Source of the DNA: Paenibacillus faecalis
Lineage (GTDB): Bacteria > Bacillota > Bacilli > Paenibacillales > Paenibacillaceae
Assembly (NCBI RefSeq): GCF_900289175.1
Contig: NZ_LT985747.1
Location: forward strand, 4,515,688-4,576,226
DNA: 60,539 bases
Reading direction: 5' to 3'
Within the stretch, counting starts at the first letter, position 1, and every line of letters begins with the position of its first letter. Under the pieces are notes generated by a model. The model saw nothing but the letters and a program-made list of their open reading frames with translations. It was not told the origin of the DNA and did not search any database. Below, in pieces: positions 1 to 7,317 of the stretch. The position numbers and the translations under genes were made by a program.

Positions 1-252
1 CGCCGTAGGCCCATCCTCAAGTGGCAGATTGCTCCGCCTTTTATTATTCCGCCATGCAGCGAAATAAATTATCCGGTATTAGCCACCGTTTCCGGTAGTT
101 ATCCCAGTCTTCAGGGCAGGTTGCCTACGTATTACTCACCCGTCCGCCGCTAAATTTTTAAAGTGCAAGCACCTTAAAAACTCCGCTCGACTTGCATGTA
201 TTAGGCACGCCGCCAGCGTTCGTCCTGAGCCAGGATCAAACTCTCCAATAAA
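1..252 (-). rRNA. 16S ribosomal RNA, 5' portion (partial)
   Basis: The minus strand carries the conserved 16S 5' end: the GAGTTTGATCCTGGCTCAG block (about 225-243) followed by the GACGAACGCTGGCGGCGTGCC region and then V1/V2. The mature 5' end should lie near 252 by analogy with the TTTAT(T/C)GGAGAG start of Bacillus 16S. The gene runs off the left edge, so only about 250 nt are visible. The lysS neighbour matches the Bacillus subtilis arrangement, where an rRNA operon follows lysS. Confidence 0.97.
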
Positions 253-308
253 TTGAAAGAGCGATTAGCTCATTATAGAAAAACTGACGAGAATTTTACT
301 TCTCTATG

Positions 309-328
309 ATCTTGCTTAAAGCAAGATC
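309..328 (-). other. rRNA leader hairpin
   Basis: A near-perfect inverted repeat (GATCTTGC / GCAAGATC, short A/T loop) lies in the 16S leader between boxA and the mature 5' end. Leader stems flanking 16S commonly take part in rRNA processing; that role is inferred here from position only. Confidence 0.45.
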
Positions 329-347
329 GGTTTAACTCACTCGTTGT

Positions 348-365
348 TCAGTTTTCAAAGATCAA
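348..365 (-). promoter_or_regulatory. boxA-like antitermination element of the rRNA leader
   Basis: On the minus strand the leader contains GATCTTTGAAAACTGAAC, the typical Bacillales boxA-type motif (CTTTGAAAACT core) found before 16S and in the 16S-23S spacer. It would load Nus factors on the nascent rRNA transcript. The site is about 95 nt upstream of the 16S 5' end. Confidence 0.7.
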
Positions 366-412
366 CTTCTTTAATGTTACCGGCGAAAATCATTCGCAAC
401 AGCAACTCTTAT

Positions 413-441
413 AATGTACCACACTTTTTCGAAACATTCAA
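413..441 (-). promoter_or_regulatory. rrn promoter P2 (sigma-A)
   Basis: On the minus strand, -35 TTGAAT (436-441) and -10 TACATT (413-418) are separated by 17 bp. An A/T-rich tract (about 445-480) immediately upstream resembles an UP element. It is the promoter closer to the 16S gene. Confidence 0.65.
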
Positions 442-527
442 GCCTTTTTTTGAATTTATTTTTTTAATTCATTTCAACTTGCTTGTTTCCAAATCGTGTA
501 CCAGCCGTATCTCTCGGCCGGAAATCT

Positions 528-557
528 AATATAACATGAACTCTAATTGAGAATCAA
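528..557 (-). promoter_or_regulatory. rrn promoter P1 (sigma-A)
   Basis: On the minus strand, -35 TTGATT (552-557) and -10 TATATT (528-533) are separated by 18 bp. With P2 this makes a tandem promoter arrangement typical of Bacillus rRNA operons. The -35 lies only about 30 bp beyond the stop codon of the upstream membrane-protein gene. Confidence 0.6.
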
Positions 558-588
558 CCCTAAATCTAAAAAAATATACTAGGTAATA

Positions 589-1125
589 TTATACAGTTGG
601 CTTTTTAGGCCATAACGTATAACTGAAGCTAATAATAAAATCGATAGCGACAACAACAGCCCAACCTAGAGCGACACGTTCAAGTGCTTTTGTACGCGAA
701 ACATCTCCTACGATCAATACCATTCCTAATAATAAAAGAGCTCCTAATACCCACGCCATAAAATGTCGATACCAGCCCTGTCTCTCAAACCGTGCACGGG
801 ACTTACCATACTTCGGTTTAGACTCAGGCTTAGGACCACCCGCATATCGGTATGCAAACCTCTGATCGGCCCACTTAATCATTCGATGACCAAATGCAAT
901 CGTTACTCCGATATAAATGGCTGCTAGCCCATGCATCAACCCAGCACTCGCGCCATTTTTCAAATCAATGACTGTCACGGCAATAAGAATCAGATCAATG
1001 ATAGGAGTACATAAAAGCAATATACCGCCAGCTTTCTTCCAGCCTAAAATATACCTTGCACTCAGTCCCGCAAGAACAAAAATCCAAAAAGCAATTTCGC
1101 ACACAACAATCAAAGCTCCAATCAT
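589..1125 (-). CDS. YmcC-like integral membrane protein
   Basis: A 178-residue protein with about five hydrophobic segments: two near the N-terminus (about 3-22, 33-52), one near 65-82, and two C-terminal (about 122-142, 151-170). A basic cytoplasmic loop rich in Lys, Arg and Pro (about 97-115) separates the halves. No enzymatic motif is visible. It resembles my recollection of B. subtilis YmcC, which also sits beside a PksA-type TetR regulator; the divergent TetR gene here reproduces that pairing. Function is unknown, perhaps a transport or stress protein under the neighbour's control. I see no terminator between its stop and the rRNA promoters. Confidence 0.7.
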   Translation of the reverse strand: MIGALIVVCEIAFWIFVLAGLSARYILGWKKAGGILLLCTPIIDLILIAVTVIDLKNGASAGLMHGLAAIYIGVTIAFGHRMIKWADQRFAYRYAGGPKPESKPKYGKSRARFERQGWYRHFMAWVLGALLLLGMVLIVGDVSRTKALERVALGWAVVVAIDFIISFSYTLWPKKPTV

Positions 1126-1169
1126 CGTCCAACCCCTCCCTATACTTAAAGGTTTTTATTTAGAACAAC

Positions 1170-1192
1170 TGTGCTGAAAACAATGTAGCACA
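1170..1192. promoter_or_regulatory. candidate TetR operator (inverted repeat)
   Basis: TGTGCT (1170-1175) and AGCACA (1187-1192) form an inverted repeat with an 11-bp centre in the 104-bp divergent spacer. An ACAACTGT direct repeat is also present on both sides. Symmetric sites between a TetR-family gene and its divergent target are the normal operator position for this family. The binding itself is inferred. Confidence 0.5.
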
Positions 1193-1217
1193 ACTGTATT
1201 AAAAAAATCAAGCATGT

Positions 1218-1223
1218 TATAAT
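1218..1223 (+). promoter_or_regulatory. -10 box of the TetR-type gene, 6 bp from its ATG
   Basis: A perfect TATAAT ends 6 bp before the ATG at 1230, so transcription would begin at or next to the start codon. There is no purine-rich SD site in the remaining space. The -35 region (about 1195-1200, TGTATT) is weak. A GCATGTT/AACATGC inverted repeat (about 1212-1234) straddles the -10 and the start codon. Confidence 0.45.
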
Positions 1224-1229
1224 AAAAAC

Positions 1230-1823
1230 ATGCCTAAAATAGTTGACCATGAACTTCAAAGAGAAAAGGTGGCCGAAGCTGCTTGGAGAGTCATTCGGAA
1301 GAACGGCATGAAGCAAGCCTCCGTTCGCAATATTGCTGAAGAAGCTGGTCTTTCCGTTGGAGCCATGCGCCACTATTTTTCATCTCAATCAGAGCTTTAT
1401 GCGTATTCCATGAAACTCGTATCGGAAAGAGTAACCATACGCATTCAAAACATCGCTTTTACAGGAGAGCCTCTGAAAGACATTCCGATCATTGTTCAGC
1501 AGATACTGCCTATAGATGAGGAAAGGATTTCTGAAATGGAGGTGTGGTTCGCTTTTGTTGCCGAATCAATGTCTGATCCCTCATTGGCAGAACTGTATAA
1601 ACAAGTCGATGATGAAATGCGCCGAATGTTCGTTACGATCGTTCAAGCGTTGATCGATCACGAACTAGCCTTGGCTGATCTGGACTGCAATACTGAAGTT
1701 GAGCGGTTCTATGCCTTGGTTGATGGCTTGGCCGTCCACGCGATACTTAGACCTGAAGTACTTACTAAGGAAAAAATAATATCCGTCCTGGACCATCATC
1801 TACGATCCATATGTCGTCATTAG
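1230..1823 (+). CDS. TetR/AcrR-family transcriptional regulator (PksA-like)
   Basis: A 197-residue protein with an N-terminal TetR helix-turn-helix at about residues 28-50; the recognition region reads SVRNIAEEAGLSVGAMRHYF. The C-terminal all-helical region (about 60-195) would form the ligand pocket and dimer interface. Its N-terminus (MPKIVDHELQREK) strongly resembles my recollection of B. subtilis PksA, whose gene lies next to ymcC, and here it is divergent from a YmcC-like gene. It probably represses that gene and itself from the shared spacer. The start codon is almost at the predicted transcription start, so the mRNA may be leaderless. The ligand is unknown. Confidence 0.85.
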   Translation: MPKIVDHELQREKVAEAAWRVIRKNGMKQASVRNIAEEAGLSVGAMRHYFSSQSELYAYSMKLVSERVTIRIQNIAFTGEPLKDIPIIVQQILPIDEERISEMEVWFAFVAESMSDPSLAELYKQVDDEMRRMFVTIVQALIDHELALADLDCNTEVERFYALVDGLAVHAILRPEVLTKEKIISVLDHHLRSICRH

Positions 1824-1860
1824 CGGTGCCAAGCTTATACTTTCTTAGAATTTTAAAAAA

Positions 1861-1896
1861 AACAACCCGTTAACCATTTTGGCTAACGGGTTGTTT
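1861..1896. terminator. bidirectional rho-independent terminator between the TetR gene and lysS
   Basis: A 12-bp stem AACAACCCGTTA / TAACGGGTTGTT encloses an 11-nt loop. T-rich tracts follow on both strands: TTTCTTCTTT on plus and a run of eight T on minus. It ends the plus-strand regulator and the minus-strand lysS transcript. Confidence 0.9.
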
Positions 1897-1919
1897 CTTC
1901 TTTATATACAATATTCTCT

Positions 1920-3437
1920 TTAGTCTTGTGTACGGTTCCGCATATGAGGGAACAGCAGTACATCGCGAATGGACGGGGAATCGGTGAGCAGCATGATTAG
2001 ACGGTCCATGCCGATTCCGAGCCCTCCTGTAGGCGGCATACCATATTCCAACGCTTGAAGGAAATCTTCATCCATTTCATGAGCCTCATCGTTACCTTGC
2101 TCGCGCTCTTGAAGCTGCGCTTCAAACCGCTTGCGCTGATCGATCGGGTCATTCAACTCAGAGAATGCATTCGCATGTTCACGCGCTACGATAAACAGCT
2201 CGAAACGATCCGTAAAACGAGGGTCCTCCTCATTCTTTTTCGCCAATGGAGATATTTCTACCGGATGGCCTGTTACAAATGTCGGTTGAATCAGGGTCTC
2301 TTCCACAAACTGCTCAAAGAATTCATTCAGAATATGTCCGAATGTCATATGCGGTTCAACCGAAACTTTATGCTCTTTTGCCAAACGATGAGCTTCTTCA
2401 TCAGTCATCTGCACACCAAAATCAACACCTGTTACCTCTTTAACAGCATCAACCATCGAAACGCGGCGCCACTTCGGTGTCAGGTCAATCTCCTGTCCCT
2501 GGTAAGTGATCACTTGCGTCCCTAATACTTCTTGAGCAATATGTGAAATCATGTTTTCAGTCAATGCCATAATATCTTGATAGTCTGCATAAGCTTCATA
2601 CAGTTCGATCATCGTAAATTCGGGGTTATGGCGTGTTGATATCCCTTCATTCCGATATACGCGCCCGATTTCATAAACCTTCTCCAGTCCGCCTACAATC
2701 AGGCGCTTCAGATGAAGCTCGATGGCTATACGCATATAAAGTTCCATATCCAGCGCATTATGATGCGTAATGAACGGACGTGCGGCAGCGCCACCTGGAA
2801 TAGCATGAAGAGTAGGTGTTTCTACTTCCAAATATCCAAGCGAATCCAGATAACGACGCATCGATTGAATGATTTTAGAACGGGTAATAAACGTACTTTG
2901 AACTTCCGGATTAATAATGAGATCGACATAACGCTGACGGTAACGAAGCTCTACATCCTTTAAACCGTGAAATTTCTCAGGAAGAGGGTACAGCGACTTC
3001 GAAAGAACCTCCAGGTTTTTAACCTTGACGGTCGTTTCTCCTGTTTTGGTCTTGAATAGCGTTCCGCTAACACCAATGATATCTCCCAAATCCAGAATGC
3101 TGAAAGCCTGGTACTTTTCTTGATCTACAGAATCCTGCCGGACATAGATCTGAATCCGTCCGCTCAAATCCTGAATGTGAGCAAAGGAAGCCTTACCCAT
3201 ACCGCGTTTAGCCATAATTCGACCAGCTAGGTTAACCTCTACCTGCTTCTCTTCCAGCTCCTCTTTAGTAAAAGCATCATACTGCTTCAAAAGATCACCG
3301 GCATAATCTGTTCTTTCATATTTGCCACCGAATGGATCAATTCCAAGCTTGCGCAGCTCGTCCAATTTGTTGCGGCGAATCTGAAGCAACTCGCTTAACT
3401 CCTGTTCTTGTTCCTGATGGTTCATCTCTTCCGTCAT
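1920..3437 (-). CDS. lysS: lysyl-tRNA synthetase, class II
   Basis: Charges tRNA-Lys with lysine in the cytoplasm. The protein is 505 residues from the ATG at 3437, preceded by AAGGAG; longer in-frame starts lack an SD site and a homologous N-terminus. An OB-fold anticodon-binding domain occupies about residues 55-150. The class II core follows, with motif 2 (YRNEGISTRHNPEFTMIE, about 245-262) and motif 3 (GGLGIGMDRLIML, near 470). Length and order match the bacterial LysRS family. A short hairpin with CGGGT/ACCCG arms (about 3464-3481) lies just upstream of the SD. I see no T-box leader. It is the last gene before the terminator at 1861. Confidence 0.97.
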   Translation of the reverse strand: MTEEMNHQEQEQELSELLQIRRNKLDELRKLGIDPFGGKYERTDYAGDLLKQYDAFTKEELEEKQVEVNLAGRIMAKRGMGKASFAHIQDLSGRIQIYVRQDSVDQEKYQAFSILDLGDIIGVSGTLFKTKTGETTVKVKNLEVLSKSLYPLPEKFHGLKDVELRYRQRYVDLIINPEVQSTFITRSKIIQSMRRYLDSLGYLEVETPTLHAIPGGAAARPFITHHNALDMELYMRIAIELHLKRLIVGGLEKVYEIGRVYRNEGISTRHNPEFTMIELYEAYADYQDIMALTENMISHIAQEVLGTQVITYQGQEIDLTPKWRRVSMVDAVKEVTGVDFGVQMTDEEAHRLAKEHKVSVEPHMTFGHILNEFFEQFVEETLIQPTFVTGHPVEISPLAKKNEEDPRFTDRFELFIVAREHANAFSELNDPIDQRKRFEAQLQEREQGNDEAHEMDEDFLQALEYGMPPTGGLGIGMDRLIMLLTDSPSIRDVLLFPHMRNRTQD

Positions 3438-3544
3438 GGTTGATTCATCTCCTTCATTCTTGCTCGGGTTTTCGTACCCGCAAATACCTAACAACTAAAA
3501 GCCCACACCCGTGATCCGTTGAACAGTATCATATAGAAATAGCG

Positions 3545-3568
3545 AAAAAAGCCCCCCGCAGGAAGCTT
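3545..3568 (-). terminator. rho-independent terminator of greA
   Basis: On the minus strand an 8-bp stem (AAGCTTCC / GGGGGCTT with G-U pairs) is followed by TTTTTT, directly after the greA stop. It partly separates greA from lysS. Confidence 0.7.
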
Positions 3569-3583
3569 CTACGCTCATTCAAC

Positions 3584-4060
3584 TTACTTCTTAATCTCTA
3601 AGATTTTATATTGAATAACGCCAGCAGGTACGTTCACATCGACCACTGACCCTTTTTGCTTGCCGATGATCGCTTTACCTACAGGGCTCTCGTTGGAAAT
3701 TTTGTTGTTAAACGGATCGGATTCGGCCGTACCAACAATCGTATATTCCATTGTATCACCAAACTCCAAATCCTTAACAATAACCGTGTTGCCCACGTTC
3801 ACAACGTCAGTGTTGATATCGTCATTATTAATGATACGCGCATTGCGGAGCATTTTCTCCAGCGTAATGATACGACCTTCAATAAAGGCTTGCTCATTCT
3901 TGGCATCTTCATATTCAGAGTTCTCACTAATATCGCCATAACCAATAGCGACTTTAATACGTTCGGCGACTTCACGCCTTTTAACGGACTTCAGATTCTC
4001 GAGTTCATCCTCCAGCTTCTTCAGACCATCCTGTGTAAGAATGACTTCTTTATCGCTCAT
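3584..4060 (-). CDS. greA: transcription elongation factor GreA
   Basis: Binds the RNA polymerase secondary channel and stimulates cleavage of backtracked transcripts. The protein is 158 residues from the ATG at 4060 (SD ACAGGAG), the usual GreA length; an ATG seven codons upstream lacks an SD. The N-terminal antiparallel coiled coil (about 1-75) carries the acidic tip in GDISENSEYEDAK (about 41-53), the residues that position catalytic Mg2+ in the family. The C-terminal FKBP-like domain (about 80-158) includes SPVGKAIIGKQKG. It has its own strong promoter at 4184-4212, a leader of about 115 nt with a small hairpin, and its own terminator. Confidence 0.96.
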   Translation of the reverse strand: MSDKEVILTQDGLKKLEDELENLKSVKRREVAERIKVAIGYGDISENSEYEDAKNEQAFIEGRIITLEKMLRNARIINNDDINTDVVNVGNTVIVKDLEFGDTMEYTIVGTAESDPFNNKISNESPVGKAIIGKQKGSVVDVNVPAGVIQYKILEIKK

Positions 4061-4183
4061 CTTAACCGATTCTCCTGTCATGTAAATAATTTAAATCACC
4101 ATACCACCATACTATATGCGAATCTTCGGGGAACAGAACTCCCCTGTTGCTTGCTGTCTTATAAGGCGAATTTATACTGAAAA

Positions 4184-4212
4184 ATTATATGGTAACCATT
4201 TCAAAAAGTCAA
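4184..4212 (-). promoter_or_regulatory. sigma-A promoter of greA
   Basis: On the minus strand, -35 TTGACT (4207-4212), 17 bp, -10 TATAAT (4184-4189): nearly consensus. It starts immediately after the hairpin that follows dusB. Confidence 0.8.
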
Positions 4213-4271
4213 TGAACGCCCTCGCACGAATGTAAACGCTATCGTTAGCCCAAGATGCGGTAAGGCGTTCA
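4213..4271 (-). terminator. long hairpin after dusB (probable terminator)
   Basis: TGAACGCC and GGCGTTCA arms form an 8-bp outer stem around about 43 nt that can fold further (GCTAACGATAGC). Only a short T-run follows (in TTGACTTTTTG), which doubles as the greA -35 region. Termination is likely but may be partial. Confidence 0.45.
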
Positions 4272-4276
4272 GTTGA

Positions 4277-5296
4277 TTACATGGCTGTTGCAACTTGCGG
4301 ATAAGCACTGTTTTCTCCACTATTAGCAGACTCCAACTGATCGACAAAATCAGTCAGCAAGGTCACCATCTCATCCCGCTTCGTTTCTTCCATAATTACG
4401 TTCTTCAGGCTAGCAGAGCCTTTAAGCCCCTTTAAATACCAGGACATGTGCTTTCTCATCTCCCGAACTGCGACACCCTCTCCTCGAAGAGCAATCAGAC
4501 GGTCCATATGCAAAATAGCAATTCGGATTTTTTCCTGCGGTGATGGATCAGGCAAAAGCTCACCTGTTTTCAAATATTCCACTGTACGATAAAGCATCCA
4601 TGGGTTGCCGAGGGCTCCACGTCCAATCATCACGCCGTCGCAACCTGTTTCGCTCAGCATACGCTTGGCATCTTCCGGTGTCACGACATCTCCGTTACCG
4701 ATGACAGGAATGGATACAGCTTCCTTGACCTGTCTTATAATATCCCAGTCTGCATGTCCGGTATACAATTGTTCCCGTGTACGTCCATGAACACTTACCG
4801 CTTTGCCGCCAGCACGCTCAACCGCTTTGGCGTTTTCAACCGCATAAATATGATCGCTGTCCCAGCCCGTACGCATTTTTACCGTCACTGGTTTATCGAC
4901 AACATCCACCACAGCCGCTACCATCTCATAAATTTTGTTCGGATCAAGCAGCCAACGTGCTCCTGCATCAACCTTTGTTACCTTGGGGGCCGGACAGCCC
5001 ATATTGATATCAATAATGTCGGCATTTGTCTGCCGATCGACCACTTTAGCAGCTTCCACCAGCGATTCACGATCCCCGCCAAAAATCTGCAGACTCAGCG
5101 GCTTCTCCCGTTCATCTACGAACAGCATTTCCTGCGTCCGCTTGTTCCCATGAACGATCGCTTTGCCGCTGACCATTTCAGCACAGACTAGCCCTGTGCC
5201 GAACTCTTTAGCGATCAGACGAAAAGCCGGGTTGCATACGCCTGCCATCGGGGCAAGCACAACCTGATTTTTCATCTCAATATCTCCAATTTTCAA
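4277..5296 (-). CDS. dusB: tRNA-dihydrouridine synthase (DusB family)
   Basis: An FMN enzyme that reduces specific uridines of tRNA to dihydrouridine with NAD(P)H. The protein is about 339 residues from a TTG at 5296, with AGGAAG seven bases upstream; a second TTG directly before it is also possible. The N-terminus KIGDIEMKNQVVLAPMAGV is typical of the family. The catalytic Cys lies in INMGCPAPKVTK (about residue 100). A GNGDV flavin-binding motif (about 200) and a MIGRGALGNPW phosphate-binding motif (about 224) follow. It closes the folate operon, as in B. subtilis, with yazB 45 bp upstream. Confidence 0.95.
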   Translation of the reverse strand: MKIGDIEMKNQVVLAPMAGVCNPAFRLIAKEFGTGLVCAEMVSGKAIVHGNKRTQEMLFVDEREKPLSLQIFGGDRESLVEAAKVVDRQTNADIIDINMGCPAPKVTKVDAGARWLLDPNKIYEMVAAVVDVVDKPVTVKMRTGWDSDHIYAVENAKAVERAGGKAVSVHGRTREQLYTGHADWDIIRQVKEAVSIPVIGNGDVVTPEDAKRMLSETGCDGVMIGRGALGNPWMLYRTVEYLKTGELLPDPSPQEKIRIAILHMDRLIALRGEGVAVREMRKHMSWYLKGLKGSASLKNVIMEETKRDEMVTLLTDFVDQLESANSGENSAYPQVATAM

Positions 5297-5340
5297 CAAG
5301 CTTCCTTGTCACTCCTTTGTTTCACATTTATATATTCAAC

Positions 5341-5547
5341 TCAATTATTTTTCTTCAGTTCTTGTAAGGTAATGTTTAGAGCCTCTGAAATTTTAATTAA
5401 AATTTGTTCCTCTGCACGGCGGTTTCCACGCTCGATCGCCCCCAGTACAGCTAATGAGATGCCAGTTCGTACTGCCAGCTCCTGTTGAGTAAGTCCCTTC
5501 AATTTTCGGAAAGCGCGGATACGCTGCGCCAATTGCATGTTCTCCAA
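5341..5547 (-). CDS. yazB: small XRE-family helix-turn-helix protein (YazB-like)
   Basis: A 68-residue protein that is almost only an XRE helix-turn-helix: LTQQELAVRTGISLAVLGAI (about 19-38) covers the two DNA-reading helices. A TTG start at 5547 has AAGGAAGG nine bases upstream; the ATG three codons later has GGAG too close to it. The gene overlaps the 3' end of folK by 49 bp in another frame, so translation is probably coupled. The same position between folK and dusB is occupied by yazB in B. subtilis. Its targets are unknown. Confidence 0.88.
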   Translation of the reverse strand: MENMQLAQRIRAFRKLKGLTQQELAVRTGISLAVLGAIERGNRRAEEQILIKISEALNITLQELKKNN

Positions 5548-6059
5548 AGCTGTATGCCTTCCTTTCCATCCAGTTTCTCAATCGCTGTCTTAACCGTAGT
5601 ATATAAACCGGAAGGCTCGTCTTTGGGAATGATATCAGCAAGCGGCACTAGTACAAATAACCTCTCTTGCATGCGAGGGTGCGGAAGGATCAAGTCCGGT
5701 GTATCAAGCTGTATCCCTTCCATCCACAAAAGATCTAGATCTACTGTACGAGGTCCCCAATGAATATGGCGCACCCGTCCTAGACGCTGTTCAATCTGTT
5801 GCATGACTCTCAGCAGCGAATGCGGATCAAGGGGTGTCTCCACAACAGCCGTCATGTTCAGAAACATGGGCTGCTCCAAATAACCGAAAGGCTCTGTCTC
5901 ATATATACTAGAACAGCGAACCACGGTTATATTAGGATGTAAATCCAGCATTTCGAGAGCTTCCATTAGCGTCGCTTCTCGGTCTCCCAAATTGGCCCCC
6001 AAAGCAATATAAGCCTCTGAAATCTCAGAGGTAGCACGTGAACTCATACTATGTCTCAC
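5499..6059 (-). CDS. folK: HPPK, 2-amino-4-hydroxy-6-hydroxymethyldihydropteridine pyrophosphokinase
   Basis: Transfers pyrophosphate from ATP to 6-hydroxymethyl-7,8-dihydropterin, the step before dihydropteroate synthase. The 186-residue protein shows all HPPK signatures: ALGANLGDRE (about 18-27), YETEPFGYLEQPMFLN for pterin and metal binding (about 53-68), and WGPRTVDLDLLW (about 101-112) with the paired Asp that bind Mg2+, then LPHPRMQERLFVLVPL. The ATG overlaps the folB stop by four bases, so it is translationally coupled. The C-terminus runs about 15-20 residues past the usual end and overlaps yazB. Confidence 0.95.
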   Translation of the reverse strand: MRHSMSSRATSEISEAYIALGANLGDREATLMEALEMLDLHPNITVVRCSSIYETEPFGYLEQPMFLNMTAVVETPLDPHSLLRVMQQIEQRLGRVRHIHWGPRTVDLDLLWMEGIQLDTPDLILPHPRMQERLFVLVPLADIIPKDEPSGLYTTVKTAIEKLDGKEGIQLWRTCNWRSVSALSEN

Positions 6060-6418
6060 TTTCTACTCCGGTGCAGCTCTACGGTGACACCTTCAAAATG
6101 AATATCAAACGGCGGATGTGGCTTGGTTACCTTAACCGTTAAAGCATCGATACTAGTATAAGTGTCCAGTACCTTGGATGCAATATGCTCCGCTAAAGCT
6201 TCAATAAGCTTAAAAGACTGATCCCGCATAATTCCTTGAAGTAGCTCATGCACCTCGGCATAATTTACCGTTTGTGTCAGGTCATCTGCAGCTCCAGCCT
6301 TGCTCAAATCAAGCTCCAATTCAAGATCTATATAAAATCGCTGACCCAGCTTGCGTTCTTCCTCAAATACACCGTGGTATCCATAGTACTCCATCCCGCG
6401 CAAAATCATTTTATCCAT
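6056..6418 (-). CDS. folB: dihydroneopterin aldolase
   Basis: Converts 7,8-dihydroneopterin to 6-hydroxymethyl-7,8-dihydropterin and glycolaldehyde. The 120-residue protein has the family length and motifs: GMEYYGYHGVFEEER (about 8-22) with the substrate-binding Glu, the VNYAEVHELL segment (about 50-59), and the conserved Lys of VKVTKPHPP (about 95-103). The enzyme works as an octamer in characterised relatives. It lies 41 bp after folP and overlaps folK by four bases. Confidence 0.96.
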   Translation of the reverse strand: MDKMILRGMEYYGYHGVFEEERKLGQRFYIDLELELDLSKAGAADDLTQTVNYAEVHELLQGIMRDQSFKLIEALAEHIASKVLDTYTSIDALTVKVTKPHPPFDIHFEGVTVELHRSRK

Positions 6419-6459
6419 TTTTATTCCGCCCTTCCATAGATTGACGTTATTTTTTCCTT

Positions 6460-7317
6460 TTATACCCGATTCAGATCATTCGAAGCATACAGCATAGCAT
6501 CACACATGCGGGTCGTACGCTTGATTCTCTTCACATCATGAACTCGCACGATCTGACAACCTTGTGCAATTCCATAAGCAACCGTGGCCGCTGTCCCTTC
6601 TACGACATCATCCACCGGCAGATCCAGTGCGGTGCGAATGAATCTTTTGCGTGAAGTTGCCAAGAGAACGGGATAACCGAGACCTACCAATTCATCTAAT
6701 GCCATCATGACCTTCATATTCTCATCGTAATCCTTCGCAAAACCGATCCCCGGGTCCAAAATAATACGGCTGCCTTTTACTCCAGCTTCCAAAGCAATGT
6801 TCACACTTTCCATCAGATCGGACTTCACATCCTCTATGAGATGGTTGTAGTCCCGATTTTTTCGATTATGCATGAGGATGACAGGGCAATCTAAAGCCGC
6901 TGCCACACTTGCCATATTAGGGTCCTCTTTAAATCCCCAAATATCGTTAATGATATGAGCACCCGCTTCAATGCTCTGGCGTGCAACCTCCGCTTTGTAC
7001 GTATCGATCGAAAGAGGAATATGCGGTGCCTCCCGATGAATCGCTTCTACTACAGGAATCAGACGACTCAACTCTTCATCCGCACTCACTTTCTCATGGC
7101 CCGGTCTTGTGGATTCAGCGCCGATATCAATAATATCAGCCCCGTCTTCAAACATCTGAAGAGCATGTTTTACAGCTTGTCCTACCTCATTATATCGACC
7201 GCCATCCGAGAAGGAATCAGGAGTCACATTTAAAATACCCATAATAAGTGTGGAATTCCCGAGCTTTAGCTGCGTCTCTCCGCATGAAAATGTTCGTTCA
7301 TAGATCGTCGTCTTCAT
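6460..7317 (-). CDS. folP: dihydropteroate synthase
   Basis: Condenses hydroxymethyldihydropterin pyrophosphate with p-aminobenzoate; the target of sulfonamides. The 285-residue TIM-barrel protein carries IMGILNVTPDSFSDGGRY (about 25-42), ADIIDIGAESTRPG (about 60-73), the IDTYKAEVA strand and the SRKRFI loop (about 222-227) that contacts substrate. The ATG at 7317 directly follows the pabC stop (TAG-ATG), with CAGGG inside pabC as SD. The gene is in the pab-fol operon, with folB next. Confidence 0.97.
   Translation of the reverse strand: MKTTIYERTFSCGETQLKLGNSTLIMGILNVTPDSFSDGGRYNEVGQAVKHALQMFEDGADIIDIGAESTRPGHEKVSADEELSRLIPVVEAIHREAPHIPLSIDTYKAEVARQSIEAGAHIINDIWGFKEDPNMASVAAALDCPVILMHNRKNRDYNHLIEDVKSDLMESVNIALEAGVKGSRIILDPGIGFAKDYDENMKVMMALDELVGLGYPVLLATSRKRFIRTALDLPVDDVVEGTAATVAYGIAQGCQIVRVHDVKRIKRTTRMCDAMLYASNDLNRV

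Noticed and set aside
344..529. 61-codon plus-strand frame in the rRNA leader
   Set aside because: It lies antisense to boxA and promoter P2 of the rRNA operon, has no SD and no recognisable protein.
3438..3583. T-box or other riboswitch before lysS
   Set aside because: The leader is too short and has no T-box bulge (TGGNACCGCG) or specifier structure; only a small hairpin is seen.
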